This document shows, piece after piece, positions 45,730 through 54,695 of a stretch of DNA of 64,000 nucleotides. The DNA lies in the NCBI RefSeq assembly GCF_000008765.1, contig NC_003030.1, positions 902,001-966,000 on the forward strand, given 5' to 3'. Position 1 is the stretch's first letter. Each line of letters starts with the position of its first letter. A model generated the notes under the pieces. It was given only the letters and a program-made list of their open reading frames with translations, was not told the origin of the DNA and made no database searches. Source of the stretch: Clostridium acetobutylicum ATCC 824. GTDB lineage: Bacteria > Bacillota > Clostridia > Clostridiales > Clostridiaceae. Position numbers and translations under genes: made by a program.

Positions 45730-45758
45730 TTGACATAATTTGATTGAATACCTAGAAT
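45730..45758 (+). promoter_or_regulatory. Promoter of prs
   Basis: TTGACA (45730-45735) and TAGAAT (45753-45758) lie 17 bp apart, about 35 bases before the start codon. Confidence 0.75.
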
Positions 45759-45792
45759 TAATTAAGGAATATAAAAGTTGTGGAGGATGAAA

Positions 45793-46908
45793 ATGAATAG
45801 TCAAGATTTTAACTATAGGAATGGTGAACTTGGAATAGTTGCACTAGAAAGCTGCAGGGAGCTAGGACAGAAAATTGATAATCGTATTAAAACAAAGAGA
45901 AAATCAGAAGACTCTTTTTTAATACCAACTCAGGAAATACGTTTTTCAAATGGAGAAGGTAAAGTTAAATTATCGGAATCTGTAAGAGGTAAGGATATTT
46001 ATATACTTTGTGATGTAGGAAATTACAGTTGTACATATAATATGTTTGGAATAGAGAACCATAAAGGTCCAGATGAACATTTCCAAGATATAAAAAGAAC
46101 TGTATCAGCTATAAGAGGAAAGGCTAGAAGAATAACAGTTATAATGCCGCTTTTATATGAATCAAGACAGCACAGAAGAAAGGGAAGAGAATCCCTAGAT
46201 TGCGCTTTAGCACTTCAAGAATTAGAGAGATTGGGAGTTCAAGAGGTTCTTACTTTTGATGCACATGATCCTAATGTACAAAATGCAATTCCATTAATGT
46301 CATTTGAAAATTTGTATCCAACATATGATATAGTGAAAACAATTATCATGGAAGAAAAAAATATAGAAGTAAATAAAAATAGTATGCTTGTTATAAGTCC
46401 TGATACTGGTGCTATGGATAGAGCTATATACTATTCAAGTGTTTTAGGTGTTGATGTTGGATTGTTTTATAAGAGAAGAGACCATTCAACAATTGTAAAT
46501 GGTAAGAATCCTATAGTTAAACATGAATATATGGGAAGAGATGTTGAAAATCAAGATGTTTTAATCGTTGATGATATGATAGCTTCAGGAGAATCTGTTT
46601 TAGATATAGCTAAGGAACTTAAAGCAAGAAAGGCTAGAAATATTTATGTTGCTACTACTTTTGCATTCTTTACAGAAGGGTTAGAAAAGTTCCAAAAATA
46701 TTATGATGATAATATAATATCAAGAGTTTATTCAACTAATTTAACTTATATACCACCTGAACTTGAAAAAACTGAATGGTTCAGAAAGGTTGATATGTCT
46801 GAACTTATATCTAGAATAATTCATAAATTAAACAAAGATGAATCAATAGCTAAATTTATGGATGCTACATATGTACTTCATGAATTATTAAATAGCAGAA
46901 AAAAGTAG
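45793..46908 (+). CDS. prs: Ribose-phosphate pyrophosphokinase
   Basis: This 371-aa enzyme makes PRPP from ribose 5-phosphate and ATP. It has the PRPP-binding loop VLIVDDMIASGES, the flexible-loop region RQHRRKGRES and FDAHDP. It is about 55 residues longer than typical class I enzymes, with an extended N-terminus and C-terminal helices (WFRKVDMSELISRIIHKLN). This may be a divergent clostridial branch, possibly a second paralogue beside the canonical one near glmU. The ATG at 45793 follows GGAGG by six bases; the TTG at 45778 is unlikely. It is monocistronic. Confidence 0.9.
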   Translation: MNSQDFNYRNGELGIVALESCRELGQKIDNRIKTKRKSEDSFLIPTQEIRFSNGEGKVKLSESVRGKDIYILCDVGNYSCTYNMFGIENHKGPDEHFQDIKRTVSAIRGKARRITVIMPLLYESRQHRRKGRESLDCALALQELERLGVQEVLTFDAHDPNVQNAIPLMSFENLYPTYDIVKTIIMEEKNIEVNKNSMLVISPDTGAMDRAIYYSSVLGVDVGLFYKRRDHSTIVNGKNPIVKHEYMGRDVENQDVLIVDDMIASGESVLDIAKELKARKARNIYVATTFAFFTEGLEKFQKYYDDNIISRVYSTNLTYIPPELEKTEWFRKVDMSELISRIIHKLNKDESIAKFMDATYVLHELLNSRKK

Positions 46909-46913
46909 AGTTG

Positions 46914-46953
46914 AAAAATGAGTTTCTAAATTTTTATTAGAAACTCATTTTTT
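46914..46953 (+). terminator. Terminator of prs
   Basis: AAAAATGAGTTTCTAA pairs with TTAGAAACTCATTTTTT with a seven-base loop. Confidence 0.9.
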
Positions 46954-47138
46954 ATTTTTCAGTTAGATGTTAATATAAAAGTAGTATTATATTTTTATTA
47001 GTATAAGAGTGTTTTTCTGTTGGAATTACTGAAAAAAGTAGAGAGGAGGTTGACTTGTTACAAAAATACAGTGTATCTGTTTGAGAAACATCTTTTTGAA
47101 AACACAATAATATAAAAAATTAAAAGGAGAATAAACCT

Positions 47139-47888
47139 ATGGATAAAATTGAAATTCCTGAACTATTTAAGGAATTTGAAGATAGAATACTAAAGACAAT
47201 GAAGGTTTCAAATGAAATTACATATAAGAAAGGAAAAACACTTCCTTGGGAGAGTAAACTAGGAGGATGCCCTTATATGGAGAAAATAGAAGAGTATCCT
47301 AAAGATAAAGATGGAGTACCATACTTTTTTTTAGCACAAATTAATTTTGAAGAAATTCATGGTATAAAAGATTTTCCGAGTGAGGGGATTTTACAGTTTT
47401 ATGTTAAAAGAGATGATGTGTATGGATTGTATGAAGAGGATGGCTTTGTTGTTAGATATGTTGAAAAAGTAAATAATAACAAAGAAAATTTAGTAGAAAA
47501 TGTACCATTAGTGGAAGATAACGAGCAATTTTATCCACCATATGAGCATGAGGGTAAAATGCTATTCACATTAAGGAATATGCCTGTATCTGTAGAGGAT
47601 AATAAGTTTAATAAAGTATTCGAGGGAATTGTTTTTACAGAAAATCAGGAGAAGGAAAGTTATGAGGTATTTGATGGATATGGTAATAGAGTAGGAGGAT
47701 ATCCTGGTTTTACGCAGGGAGACCCAAGAGACGATAAAAGTTATGATACACTTCTGTTGCAGCTTGATATGGACGACGAGTGTGGAATTATGTTTGGAGA
47801 TTCTGGAGTAGCAAATTTTTTTATAGCCTCCGATGATTTAAAAAATAAAGATTTTTCTAAAGTTTATTATACTTGGGATTGTTGTTAA
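47139..47888 (+). CDS. DUF1963 (YwqG-type) protein
   Basis: This 249-aa cytoplasmic protein resembles YwqG, with an N-terminal SKLGGCPYM, a FLAQINFEEI strand, a LQFYVKRDD segment and the C-terminal GGYPGFTQGDPR and LLQLDMDDECGIMFGDSGVANFFI. YwqG proteins are common near toxin-immunity loci, but no toxin gene lies nearby here. The function is unknown. The ATG follows AAAAGGAGAATAAACCT. Confidence 0.85.
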   Translation: MDKIEIPELFKEFEDRILKTMKVSNEITYKKGKTLPWESKLGGCPYMEKIEEYPKDKDGVPYFFLAQINFEEIHGIKDFPSEGILQFYVKRDDVYGLYEEDGFVVRYVEKVNNNKENLVENVPLVEDNEQFYPPYEHEGKMLFTLRNMPVSVEDNKFNKVFEGIVFTENQEKESYEVFDGYGNRVGGYPGFTQGDPRDDKSYDTLLLQLDMDDECGIMFGDSGVANFFIASDDLKNKDFSKVYYTWDCC

Positions 47889-47908
47889 AGTAATATATTT
47901 TATGAATG

Positions 47909-47956
47909 AAAATCAGTTTTTAAATAACCCTCAAGTGTTAAGGAAAACTGATTTTT
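47909..47956 (+). terminator. Terminator of the YwqG gene
   Basis: AAAATCAGTTTT pairs with AAAACTGATTTTT across a 23-base loop. Confidence 0.75.
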
Positions 47957-48016
47957 ATTGTTTGGAAGTATACGTATTCATAGTAGAAAAATTGGATTAT
48001 TAAGTATATAGCATTA

Positions 48017-48045
48017 TTGACAACAAAATAAAATTACAGTAAACT
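48017..48045 (+). promoter_or_regulatory. Promoter of the TetR-ABC operon
   Basis: TTGACA (48017-48022) and TAAACT (48040-48045) at 17 bp. No clear palindromic TetR operator is visible around it. Confidence 0.5.
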
Positions 48046-48069
48046 TTAAAAGAGAACGGAGGTTTTCTA

Positions 48070-48672
48070 ATGCAATATTTGAAAGAAGAGATGAGAAAAA
48101 GAATAATAGATGAGGCTTTAAAGGAATTCTTAAGGTTAGGTTATACAAATGCCTCTGTAAGAACTATAGTTAAGAATGCTGGAACTTCTGTGGGAAACTT
48201 CTATAAATACTTTGGAAGTAAGGAGGATTTATATGAAAAAATTATAGACCCCGTATATAAAAAACTTATTAAGTATTTGCATCAATTTTCTGAGGTTGAG
48301 GTAAATGAACAAGCGCAGGCAATCTTTTATGAGCTAATGGAAAAGGTTATAGAGATATTTGAAGAAAACTGTGATGAATTATCAATGCTTTTGAATAGCA
48401 GTACAGGTTCTAAGTATGAGAACTGCAGACAGATTTTTATTGATTTTATAACTAATACAGTAACTACAAGTTTTGAGTATGAGCTTTATATGAATAAAAG
48501 AACAATTAAAGATAACTTTATAATAGAGCTTTTAGCTCATAATCTTGTGGATGATATAGCGATAATTTTAAGAAAAAAGAAAAATAAAACACAGGTAAGG
48601 AAACTCATTGTCAACTTGATAGATATTTTTTATGGAAATATAATAGATAAGCTTGATATTCAAGAAATTTGA
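48070..48672 (+). CDS. TetR-family transcriptional regulator
   Basis: This 200-aa protein has an N-terminal helix-turn-helix (about 10-55; ALKEFLRLGYTNASVRTIVKNAGTS splits into two helices, then VGNFYKYFGSKEDLYEKI). The C-terminal domain is divergent. It is the first gene of an operon with an ABC ATPase and permease, so it most likely represses them until an effector binds. The ATG follows GGAGGTTTTCTA. Confidence 0.92.
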   Translation: MQYLKEEMRKRIIDEALKEFLRLGYTNASVRTIVKNAGTSVGNFYKYFGSKEDLYEKIIDPVYKKLIKYLHQFSEVEVNEQAQAIFYELMEKVIEIFEENCDELSMLLNSSTGSKYENCRQIFIDFITNTVTTSFEYELYMNKRTIKDNFIIELLAHNLVDDIAIILRKKKNKTQVRKLIVNLIDIFYGNIIDKLDIQEI

Positions 48673-48691
48673 ATGTAAAGGAGGCATAGAG

Positions 48692-49396
48692 GTGGAAAGT
48701 TTTATTGAACTTAGAGATGTTAGAAAAATTTATAATATGGGTGAGGTTACAATTAAAGCTGTGGATGGAGTATCTTTTTCTATAGATGAAGGTGAGTTTG
48801 TCATTGTATTAGGTGCTAGTGGTGCAGGAAAATCAACAATATTAAATCTTTTAGGTGGAATGGATCAAGCAAGTTCAGGCAGTATTAGCGTTGATGGAAA
48901 TGAGATAAGTAATTACAATAAAAAGATGCTAACGAAATACAGGCGCGATGATATAGGTTTTGTATTTCAATTTTATAATCTAGTTCAAAATTTAAATGCA
49001 CTAGAAAATGTAGAACTTGCAGTTGAGATATGCAAAAATCCAATGGATCCTGTTAAGGTGCTTGAAAGTGTTGGGCTTAAGGATAGGATGTATAATTTTC
49101 CTTCACAGCTTTCAGGAGGAGAACAACAGAGAGTATCTATAGCTAGAGCATTAGCTAAAAATCCAAAGCTTCTATTGTGTGATGAGCCTACAGGAGCACT
49201 AGACTATAATACAGGAAAGGCAATTTTAAAACTTCTAGCAGATACCTCAAAACAATATAATATGACAGTTATATTAATAACACATAATTCAGCTATAGCT
49301 CCAATTGCAGATAAAATAATACATGTTAAAAATGGAAGAGTTGAGAGTGTAAAGAAGAATCAAACCCCAGTGCCTATAGAAAGTATAGAGTGGTAA
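48692..49396 (+). CDS. ABC transporter ATP-binding protein (LolD/MacB type)
   Basis: This is a 234-aa ATPase with Walker [11 protein letters not shown]-loop, signature [19 protein letters not shown] and Walker [12 protein letters not shown], the last typical of the LolD/MacB branch. The start is GTG at 48692, seven bases after AAGGAGG; a longer frame beginning at 48653 would overlap the regulator. It is followed one base later by the permease gene. Confidence 0.94.
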   Translation: MESFIELRDVRKIYNMGEVTIKAVDGVSFSIDEGEFVIVLGASGAGKSTILNLLGGMDQASSGSISVDGNEISNYNKKMLTKYRRDDIGFVFQFYNLVQNLNALENVELAVEICKNPMDPVKVLESVGLKDRMYNFPSQLSGGEQQRVSIARALAKNPKLLLCDEPTGALDYNTGKAILKLLADTSKQYNMTVILITHNSAIAPIADKIIHVKNGRVESVKKNQTPVPIESIEW

Positions 49397-49397
49397 A

Positions 49398-52300
49398 ATG
49401 AAAAAAACATTCTTTAAGAACTTATTTAAGAGTATATCTACAACACTTTCAAGATTCTTATCTATATTAATAATTATAGCAGTTGGTGTTTCTTTTTATG
49501 TTGGAGTTAGAGCTTCAAGTCCCGATATGAAAATGTCTGCTGATAAGTATTTTAATGATAGTAATTTCATGGATTTTAAGCTCATATCAACATTAGGTTT
49601 AACAGATAAAGATGTAAAAGAAGTGAGAAAGCTAAGTAAGGTAAAAGCTGCAAAGGGATCCAAGTCAATGGATGCTGTTATTGAAAATGGCAAAGATACA
49701 ATAGTTTTAAATGTAGAGTCATTACCTAAAAAAAATGGTGTAAATAAAGTTCAAGTTGTAAGAGGCAGGCTTCCAAGTAAAAATACAGAATTAGCGGTAG
49801 AAGAACGGTTTTTAAAAGAGAATAAATTTAAAATAGGAGATGTTTTAAAGCTAAAATCAGGGAATGATACTAATATAGAGGATAGACTTAAAAATTGCAG
49901 TTTTAAAATAGTTGGAACAGTAACTTCTCCTCTTTATATATCTGCGCAAAGACAAATTAGTTCTGTTGGAAATGGAAATGTTAAAGGTTTTGTATATATA
50001 ATGCCAGAGGCTTTTAAAAATGATGTATATACCTCTATTTATGTTAAGATAAATGAACCTTACTCTAAAGATAGTCTTGCCCAAAATGCTAAATATAAAG
50101 CGTCTATAGTTAATGTAAAGGAAAAGCTTAAGACTTTTGTAAAAGAAAGAGGAGAAGCAAGGCGTAAGGACATAGTAAAGGATTCAGAGGATAAAATAAA
50201 AGATGCAGAAGATAAGTTAAGTGCTTCTAAGAAAGAAGCTCAAGATAAATTTATAGATGCACATAAAAAGCTCGATGATGCAGTAGTTAAACTTAATGAT
50301 GGAAAGGTTCAATTACAGAAAAATCAAAATGACTTTAAAACTCAAATTACAAGTGCAGAAAATGAAATTCAGAATAAGAAGAGTGAAATTCAGCAAAGTG
50401 AAACCATAATAAATTCAAAATTAGCTGATGCACAAAAGAGTAAAAGCACTTTAGAAGGTGCTGAAAATCAAATTGTATTAGGACAGCAGAATTTAGATAA
50501 TCAGAAGCATGCAGCAGCAGAAGGGATTTCAGCAGCTTTAGGAAAAGCAGTTTCTGACGCTAAGAACAATCTTAAAAACAATCCTTCGGATATAACATGT
50601 AAGGAAATATATAATAATTTAAATGATGTATATACAAAAGATATTCAAGGAAAAGAATTTGATGATATGTATGAGAGTCTAAAAAGCAGTAATAGTCTTG
50701 AAAAAATAAGTTCTTACTTTGATATCAAAGGAGCAAAAGCAAAATTTGATTCAGCACAGTCAGAAATATCTTCTAAAAAGCAGACAATACAAGATAATGA
50801 AAAAGCACTTATTTCAGGAGAAGTCCAGCTCCAGAATGCACTCAATCAAATTAATGCAGGCAAGGATAAGATAGCTAAGGGAGAAACAGAGCTGAATTCC
50901 AAAAAGAATGAAGGCTTGGAAAAACTAAATGCTGCAAAGAGAAAGATTGACGATTCTGAAAAGGAGATAAATGAAAACACTGAAAAATTAAAGACAGAAG
51001 AGACAAATGCAAATAATAAATTTAATAATGCTGAAGGTGAAATACGAAAAAATAGAGATAAATTGAATGAGGTAAAAAAACCAGATACTTATGTGCTCGG
51101 TAGAAATGAAAATTTAGGTTACGTAAACTATAGTCAGGACAGTGATAGAATAGATAATATAGGAAAAGTATTTCCTTTAATATTCTTCCTTGTTGCAGCA
51201 CTTGTAAGTTTAACCACAATGACTAGAATGGTTCAAGAAAATAGAACTGAAATAGGCACATTTAAGGCACTTGGATATTCACCTAAAGTAATAGTATCTC
51301 ATTACTTAATTTATTCATTTACAGCAAGTATTATTGGCAGCTTGTTAGGAATAATTATCGGATTTGAGGTATTTCCACCACTTATAGTAAATGCATATGG
51401 ATCTTTATATGCAGTACCACATTACTCGTCTTTTGATAGTGTTATTTCCATTGAGGCAGTTATAATAGCAGTTGTATTTACAACAGTAGCATCAGCCATT
51501 GCAGTTCTTGATGAGCTAAAGGAAGTTCCGGCATCACTTATGAGACCAAAACCTCCTAAGGCAGGCAAAAAAATATTGCTAGAAAGAATGACCTTTATAT
51601 GGAAAAGATTTAGCTTTACAAAAAAGGTTACTGCTAGAAATATATTTAGATACAAACAGAGATTTTTAATGACAGTAATAGGAATAGCTGCATGTACAGG
51701 ACTTATGATAACGGGGTTTGGGATTAAGAGTGGAGTAATAGGTGCAGTAGAAAAGCAGTTTAGTTCAGTGTATAAATATGATATGCAGACCACAATAAAC
51801 AAAAATATAGATGATAGTGAGAAGAAAGAGATTAAAGATAAGGTTAATAGTGATTCCAATATAAAATCAGTACTATTTTATTATTCAAAAAATGCCACTG
51901 TAAGGAAAGAAGACAATAATAATGAAGACATAAACATTGTAGTACCTGAGAAAAAAGCACAACTAAATGAATATATAGAACTTTTCAATGATAGTGGTGA
52001 ATTAAAGCTTTCTGATGATGGAGTTATAGTAACGGAAAAGATTGCTAAATTAATGAATAAGAAAAAAGGTGACGTATTTAATATAACTGTAGATAACAGA
52101 ATTATAAGAGTTAAAATATTTGATATAACAAAACACTATATACAGCATTATATTTATATGAGTCCTAAATATTATAAAAAAGTTACTGGGGAAAATGCAC
52201 AATTCAATGCATTTTATGGACTTTTAAAGAGTAAATCCAGTAGTGCTGAAAATACAACATCTAAAATTATTTCGGGTATTAAAAATATAGGTGCAGTAAG

Positions 52301-52748
52301 CTTTAAAAATAATACACGATTTGACTTTAATAAGAGCACAAAAAGCTTAAACTCTGTAGTTTTAGTTTTAATAGTATCGGCAGGAGTTCTTGCGTTTGTA
52401 GTTATATATAATCTTACAAATATAAATATAAATGAAAGAAATAGAGAACTTGCAACTATAAAGGTACTAGGATTTTATGATAAAGAACTTGCGATGTACA
52501 TTTATAGAGAGAATATTATATTAACAATAATAGGCAGTTTAGTAGGTATAGGTGTTGGAATGCTTTTAGACGTATTTGTAATAACTACGACTGAGACAAA
52601 TGTAATGATGTTTTTAAGAACTGTAGAACCGTTATACATTTTGATTTCAATTTTTCTTACCATAGCGTTTTCTGTAATTGTAAATATTGCTATGTATAGA
52701 AGGTTTTATAAAATTGATATGATAGAATCTTTAAAGAGTGCAGAGTAA
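49398..52748 (+). CDS. Large FtsX-domain ABC permease with coiled-coil insert
   Basis: This 1116-aa membrane protein has an N-terminal helix (about 18-38), an extracellular MacB-like core and a long Lys/Glu/Gln-rich coiled coil (about 235-570) with YhgE-like spacing. Two FtsX domains follow, each with three to four helices (about 600-720 and 990-1110; FKALGYSPKVI, IKVLGFYDKEL). It probably works mechanically with the ATPase in export or in signalling to a peptide ligand. The TetR gene at 48070 likely senses the substrate. The hairpin at 52781-52825 follows it. Confidence 0.9.
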   Translation: MKKTFFKNLFKSISTTLSRFLSILIIIAVGVSFYVGVRASSPDMKMSADKYFNDSNFMDFKLISTLGLTDKDVKEVRKLSKVKAAKGSKSMDAVIENGKDTIVLNVESLPKKNGVNKVQVVRGRLPSKNTELAVEERFLKENKFKIGDVLKLKSGNDTNIEDRLKNCSFKIVGTVTSPLYISAQRQISSVGNGNVKGFVYIMPEAFKNDVYTSIYVKINEPYSKDSLAQNAKYKASIVNVKEKLKTFVKERGEARRKDIVKDSEDKIKDAEDKLSASKKEAQDKFIDAHKKLDDAVVKLNDGKVQLQKNQNDFKTQITSAENEIQNKKSEIQQSETIINSKLADAQKSKSTLEGAENQIVLGQQNLDNQKHAAAEGISAALGKAVSDAKNNLKNNPSDITCKEIYNNLNDVYTKDIQGKEFDDMYESLKSSNSLEKISSYFDIKGAKAKFDSAQSEISSKKQTIQDNEKALISGEVQLQNALNQINAGKDKIAKGETELNSKKNEGLEKLNAAKRKIDDSEKEINENTEKLKTEETNANNKFNNAEGEIRKNRDKLNEVKKPDTYVLGRNENLGYVNYSQDSDRIDNIGKVFPLIFFLVAALVSLTTMTRMVQENRTEIGTFKALGYSPKVIVSHYLIYSFTASIIGSLLGIIIGFEVFPPLIVNAYGSLYAVPHYSSFDSVISIEAVIIAVVFTTVASAIAVLDELKEVPASLMRPKPPKAGKKILLERMTFIWKRFSFTKKVTARNIFRYKQRFLMTVIGIAACTGLMITGFGIKSGVIGAVEKQFSSVYKYDMQTTINKNIDDSEKKEIKDKVNSDSNIKSVLFYYSKNATVRKEDNNNEDINIVVPEKKAQLNEYIELFNDSGELKLSDDGVIVTEKIAKLMNKKKGDVFNITVDNRIIRVKIFDITKHYIQHYIYMSPKYYKKVTGENAQFNAFYGLLKSKSSSAENTTSKIISGIKNIGAVSFKNNTRFDFNKSTKSLNSVVLVLIVSAGVLAFVVIYNLTNININERNRELATIKVLGFYDKELAMYIYRENIILTIIGSLVGIGVGMLLDVFVITTTETNVMMFLRTVEPLYILISIFLTIAFSVIVNIAMYRRFYKIDMIESLKSAE

Positions 52749-52780
52749 GTAAATTTTAGTAAAGACATTTTAGACAAAAT

Positions 52781-52825
52781 ACTAAAATTAAGAGGAAGGT
52801 AAAGCTACCATCTCTTAATTTTAGT
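52781..52825 (+). terminator. Long hairpin after the ABC permease
   Basis: CTAAAATTAAGAG pairs with CTCTTAATTTTAG, with an inner GGTA/TACC stem. There is no T-run, so it could be a weak terminator or an mRNA stabiliser. Confidence 0.55.
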
Positions 52826-52853
52826 GACTATTAAGTAAATAGGTGGTGAAGTT

Positions 52854-53174
52854 ATGGAAAGTTTACAATCCATAAAAGAAATAAGAAAATACATAGAAAA
52901 CAATGAACTTGTGCTTATGTACTTTAGATCTGATAATAGCGGAATATGTTATGCATTAGACCCCTTAATTGAAGCTATAAGTAAAAAATACAGTAAAATT
53001 TCCTCAGTTAAAGTTAACACTGGCAACTTGCCTTCAGTTCCTGCTGATTTTAAAATATTTACTGTTCCAGAAGTTATTATATTTATGAATGGAAGTATAG
53101 TTATAGAACACTTTAAATATATAAATTTTAGGGAAATTGAAGAAGTTTTATTACGGTATTATAAATGTATTTAA
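52854..53174 (+). CDS. Thioredoxin-like protein without a CxxC pair
   Basis: This 106-aa protein has a thioredoxin fold: LVLMYFRSD strand, KISSVKVNT strand and the cis-proline FTVPEVIIF. The active site reads S29-G-I-C32 instead of CGPC, so only the second Cys remains. It therefore cannot reduce disulfides in the usual way but might act as an isomerase, monothiol or structural protein. The start follows AGGTGGTGAAGTT. The next gene lies on the other strand. Confidence 0.78.
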   Translation: MESLQSIKEIRKYIENNELVLMYFRSDNSGICYALDPLIEAISKKYSKISSVKVNTGNLPSVPADFKIFTVPEVIIFMNGSIVIEHFKYINFREIEEVLLRYYKCI

Positions 53175-53200
53175 TAACCTAGTTTGATTAAATTTAGAAT

Positions 53201-53240
53201 AAAAAAATAAGGAAACCTATTAGGCCTTCCTTATTTTTTT
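53201..53240. terminator. Bidirectional terminator between convergent genes
   Basis: AAAAAAATAAGGAA (53201-53214) and TTCCTTATTTTTTT (53227-53240) form a long stem with T on both strands. Confidence 0.9.
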
Positions 53241-54364
53241 ACTTTTAATCCCGTTAAAGCATGCACTATTTTAGGGCATTCCCATCTAAGCGTATTTCTA
53301 TTAAATATACCATAACTATCTTTTGCTCCAGAAGAGTAAACACCATTATCCCACCATATAGGAGCAATACTTCTCTTTTTAGCGGCACTAACATAGTATT
53401 TTGCTAGAGATGCTCTTTGATTTTCATTATTTTTATTCACTGATGCAAATTCTCCAATTACCACACCATAGCCTTTTTTGCCAAATTTCTTATAAATCGC
53501 ATTAAGAGTGCTGTCTAATTCTTTTTTATCCTTTGCGCTTCCCCAAGATGAAGTTCCATTGACATTCATTGCGAAGTTGTATGGTATATAAGCATGAAGA
53601 GATATTAATATTTTCTTATCATTATTTGGAATTTTTAAGCCGTTTATTGAAATTTTATCTGAAGAGGCTGCATATGTTGGTATCATAATAAATCTTGATG
53701 AATTCTTTGCACCGGTGTCTCTTATAGCATTTACAGCTGCTAGATTATAGCTATTAACAACATCGCGAGCTTCTGAAGTTCCGCCATACCACTCCTCAGG
53801 TGTACCTATTAATCTAGGTTCATTCATTGTTTCAAATATTAGTGAGTCATTATAATTTTTAAAGCGATTTGAAATTTGTGTCCACAGCTTTGTAAGTTCA
53901 GCTGTAGCCGCATCTTTGTTAGCGTAAGTTGGTATAAGCCAAGAATCCTCATGATGAAGATTTATGATAACATACATATGATTGTCATAAGCATAGTTTA
54001 CTACTTCTTGCACTCTGTCGAGCCAAGCATTATCTATTGTGTAATCAGGAGCTGGTCCTATATGACTATTCCAAGTTATTGGAATTCTCACAGTATTAAA
54101 TCCGGCTTGCTTAATTTTTGTAATCATGGATTTGGTTGTTTTAGGATTTCCCCAATCTGTTTCGTTAAAAGGTGAATCTAATGAGTTACCTAAATCTAAG
54201 CCAACCTTCATATTTTTAACAATCTGTAAAGATGTTATTTTTTTTGTTTTCGTTTTTGTGTTATTAGTAGCTACAACTGTATTAAGATTTAAAGTTAAAT
54301 ATGTTCCAAGTAAAGTTAATGCCAAAAACAAAATTTTGACTTTCGAAAATAAACGTCTAAACAA
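53231..54364 (-). CDS. Secreted GH5 endoglucanase, divergent copy
   Basis: This 377-aa protein has a signal peptide (about 1-32) and a glycoside hydrolase family 5 barrel. The acid/base is E182 in ETMNEPR and the nucleophile is E305 in VVIGEFASV. It should hydrolyse beta-1,4-glucan outside the cell. It lacks CBM and dockerin. At the start of the barrel it reads VGLDLGNSLDS where the second copy has VGWNLGNTLDA, so conserved Trp and Asn are lost and substrate binding may be altered. The ATG is behind GGAGG. The promoter is shared in form with the copy at 54696. Confidence 0.9.
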   Translation of the reverse strand: MFRRLFSKVKILFLALTLLGTYLTLNLNTVVATNNTKTKTKKITSLQIVKNMKVGLDLGNSLDSPFNETDWGNPKTTKSMITKIKQAGFNTVRIPITWNSHIGPAPDYTIDNAWLDRVQEVVNYAYDNHMYVIINLHHEDSWLIPTYANKDAATAELTKLWTQISNRFKNYNDSLIFETMNEPRLIGTPEEWYGGTSEARDVVNSYNLAAVNAIRDTGAKNSSRFIMIPTYAASSDKISINGLKIPNNDKKILISLHAYIPYNFAMNVNGTSSWGSAKDKKELDSTLNAIYKKFGKKGYGVVIGEFASVNKNNENQRASLAKYYVSAAKKRSIAPIWWDNGVYSSGAKDSYGIFNRNTLRWECPKIVHALTGLKVKK

Positions 54365-54425
54365 TGTGTTACCTCCTTAATATAGAAGTAATAATAAATG
54401 ATAATATTATTACTTTAACAGATAT

Positions 54426-54464
54426 ATTATACTTTATATTCTTAATTTTGTATACGTTGTATAC
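54426..54464 (-). promoter_or_regulatory. Promoter and operator of the 53231 GH5 gene
   Basis: Minus strand: TATACA (54454-54449) and TATAAT (54431-54426) at 17 bp. Two TGTATAC units (54449-54455 and 54458-54464) lie over and just upstream of the -35. Confidence 0.65.
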
Positions 54465-54656
54465 ATTAAATTTAATATAATTTAATATAATAAAGAGGTA
54501 TATTAATAAAAAGCTTGAAATATATAAAATAAGGAGAATAATTCTATATAATTAGAATTATATGATGATTTTGCATATATAAAATTGTTGATATATTGTG
54601 CTATGTATGATATGTATATTCAATATAATTCCAATAATTACATTTTACTACTCAAC

Positions 54657-54690
54657 AAAAATAGGAGAATATCTTATATTCTCCTATTTT
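54657..54690 (-). terminator. Terminator of the 54696 GH5 gene
   Basis: ATAGGAGAATAT and ATATTCTCCTAT form a 12-bp stem with a three-base loop, flanked by A and T tracts. Confidence 0.88.
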
Positions 54691-54695
54691 GTATT

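Larger units (their letters stand above)
54365..54695 (-). other. Intergenic region between the two GH5 genes
   Basis: Besides the promoter of the 53231 copy at 54426-54454 and the terminator of the 54696 copy at 54657-54690, this 331-base region holds only AT-rich sequence. Confidence 0.5.

Noticed and set aside
45793-46908. Another phosphoribosyltransferase than PRPP synthase
   Set aside because: The N-terminal PRPP synthase domain with FDAHDP and the flexible Arg-rich loop argue for a true pyrophosphokinase despite the extra length.
51422-51859. A 145-codon open frame on the minus strand
   Set aside because: It is antisense to the ABC permease and has no start signal.
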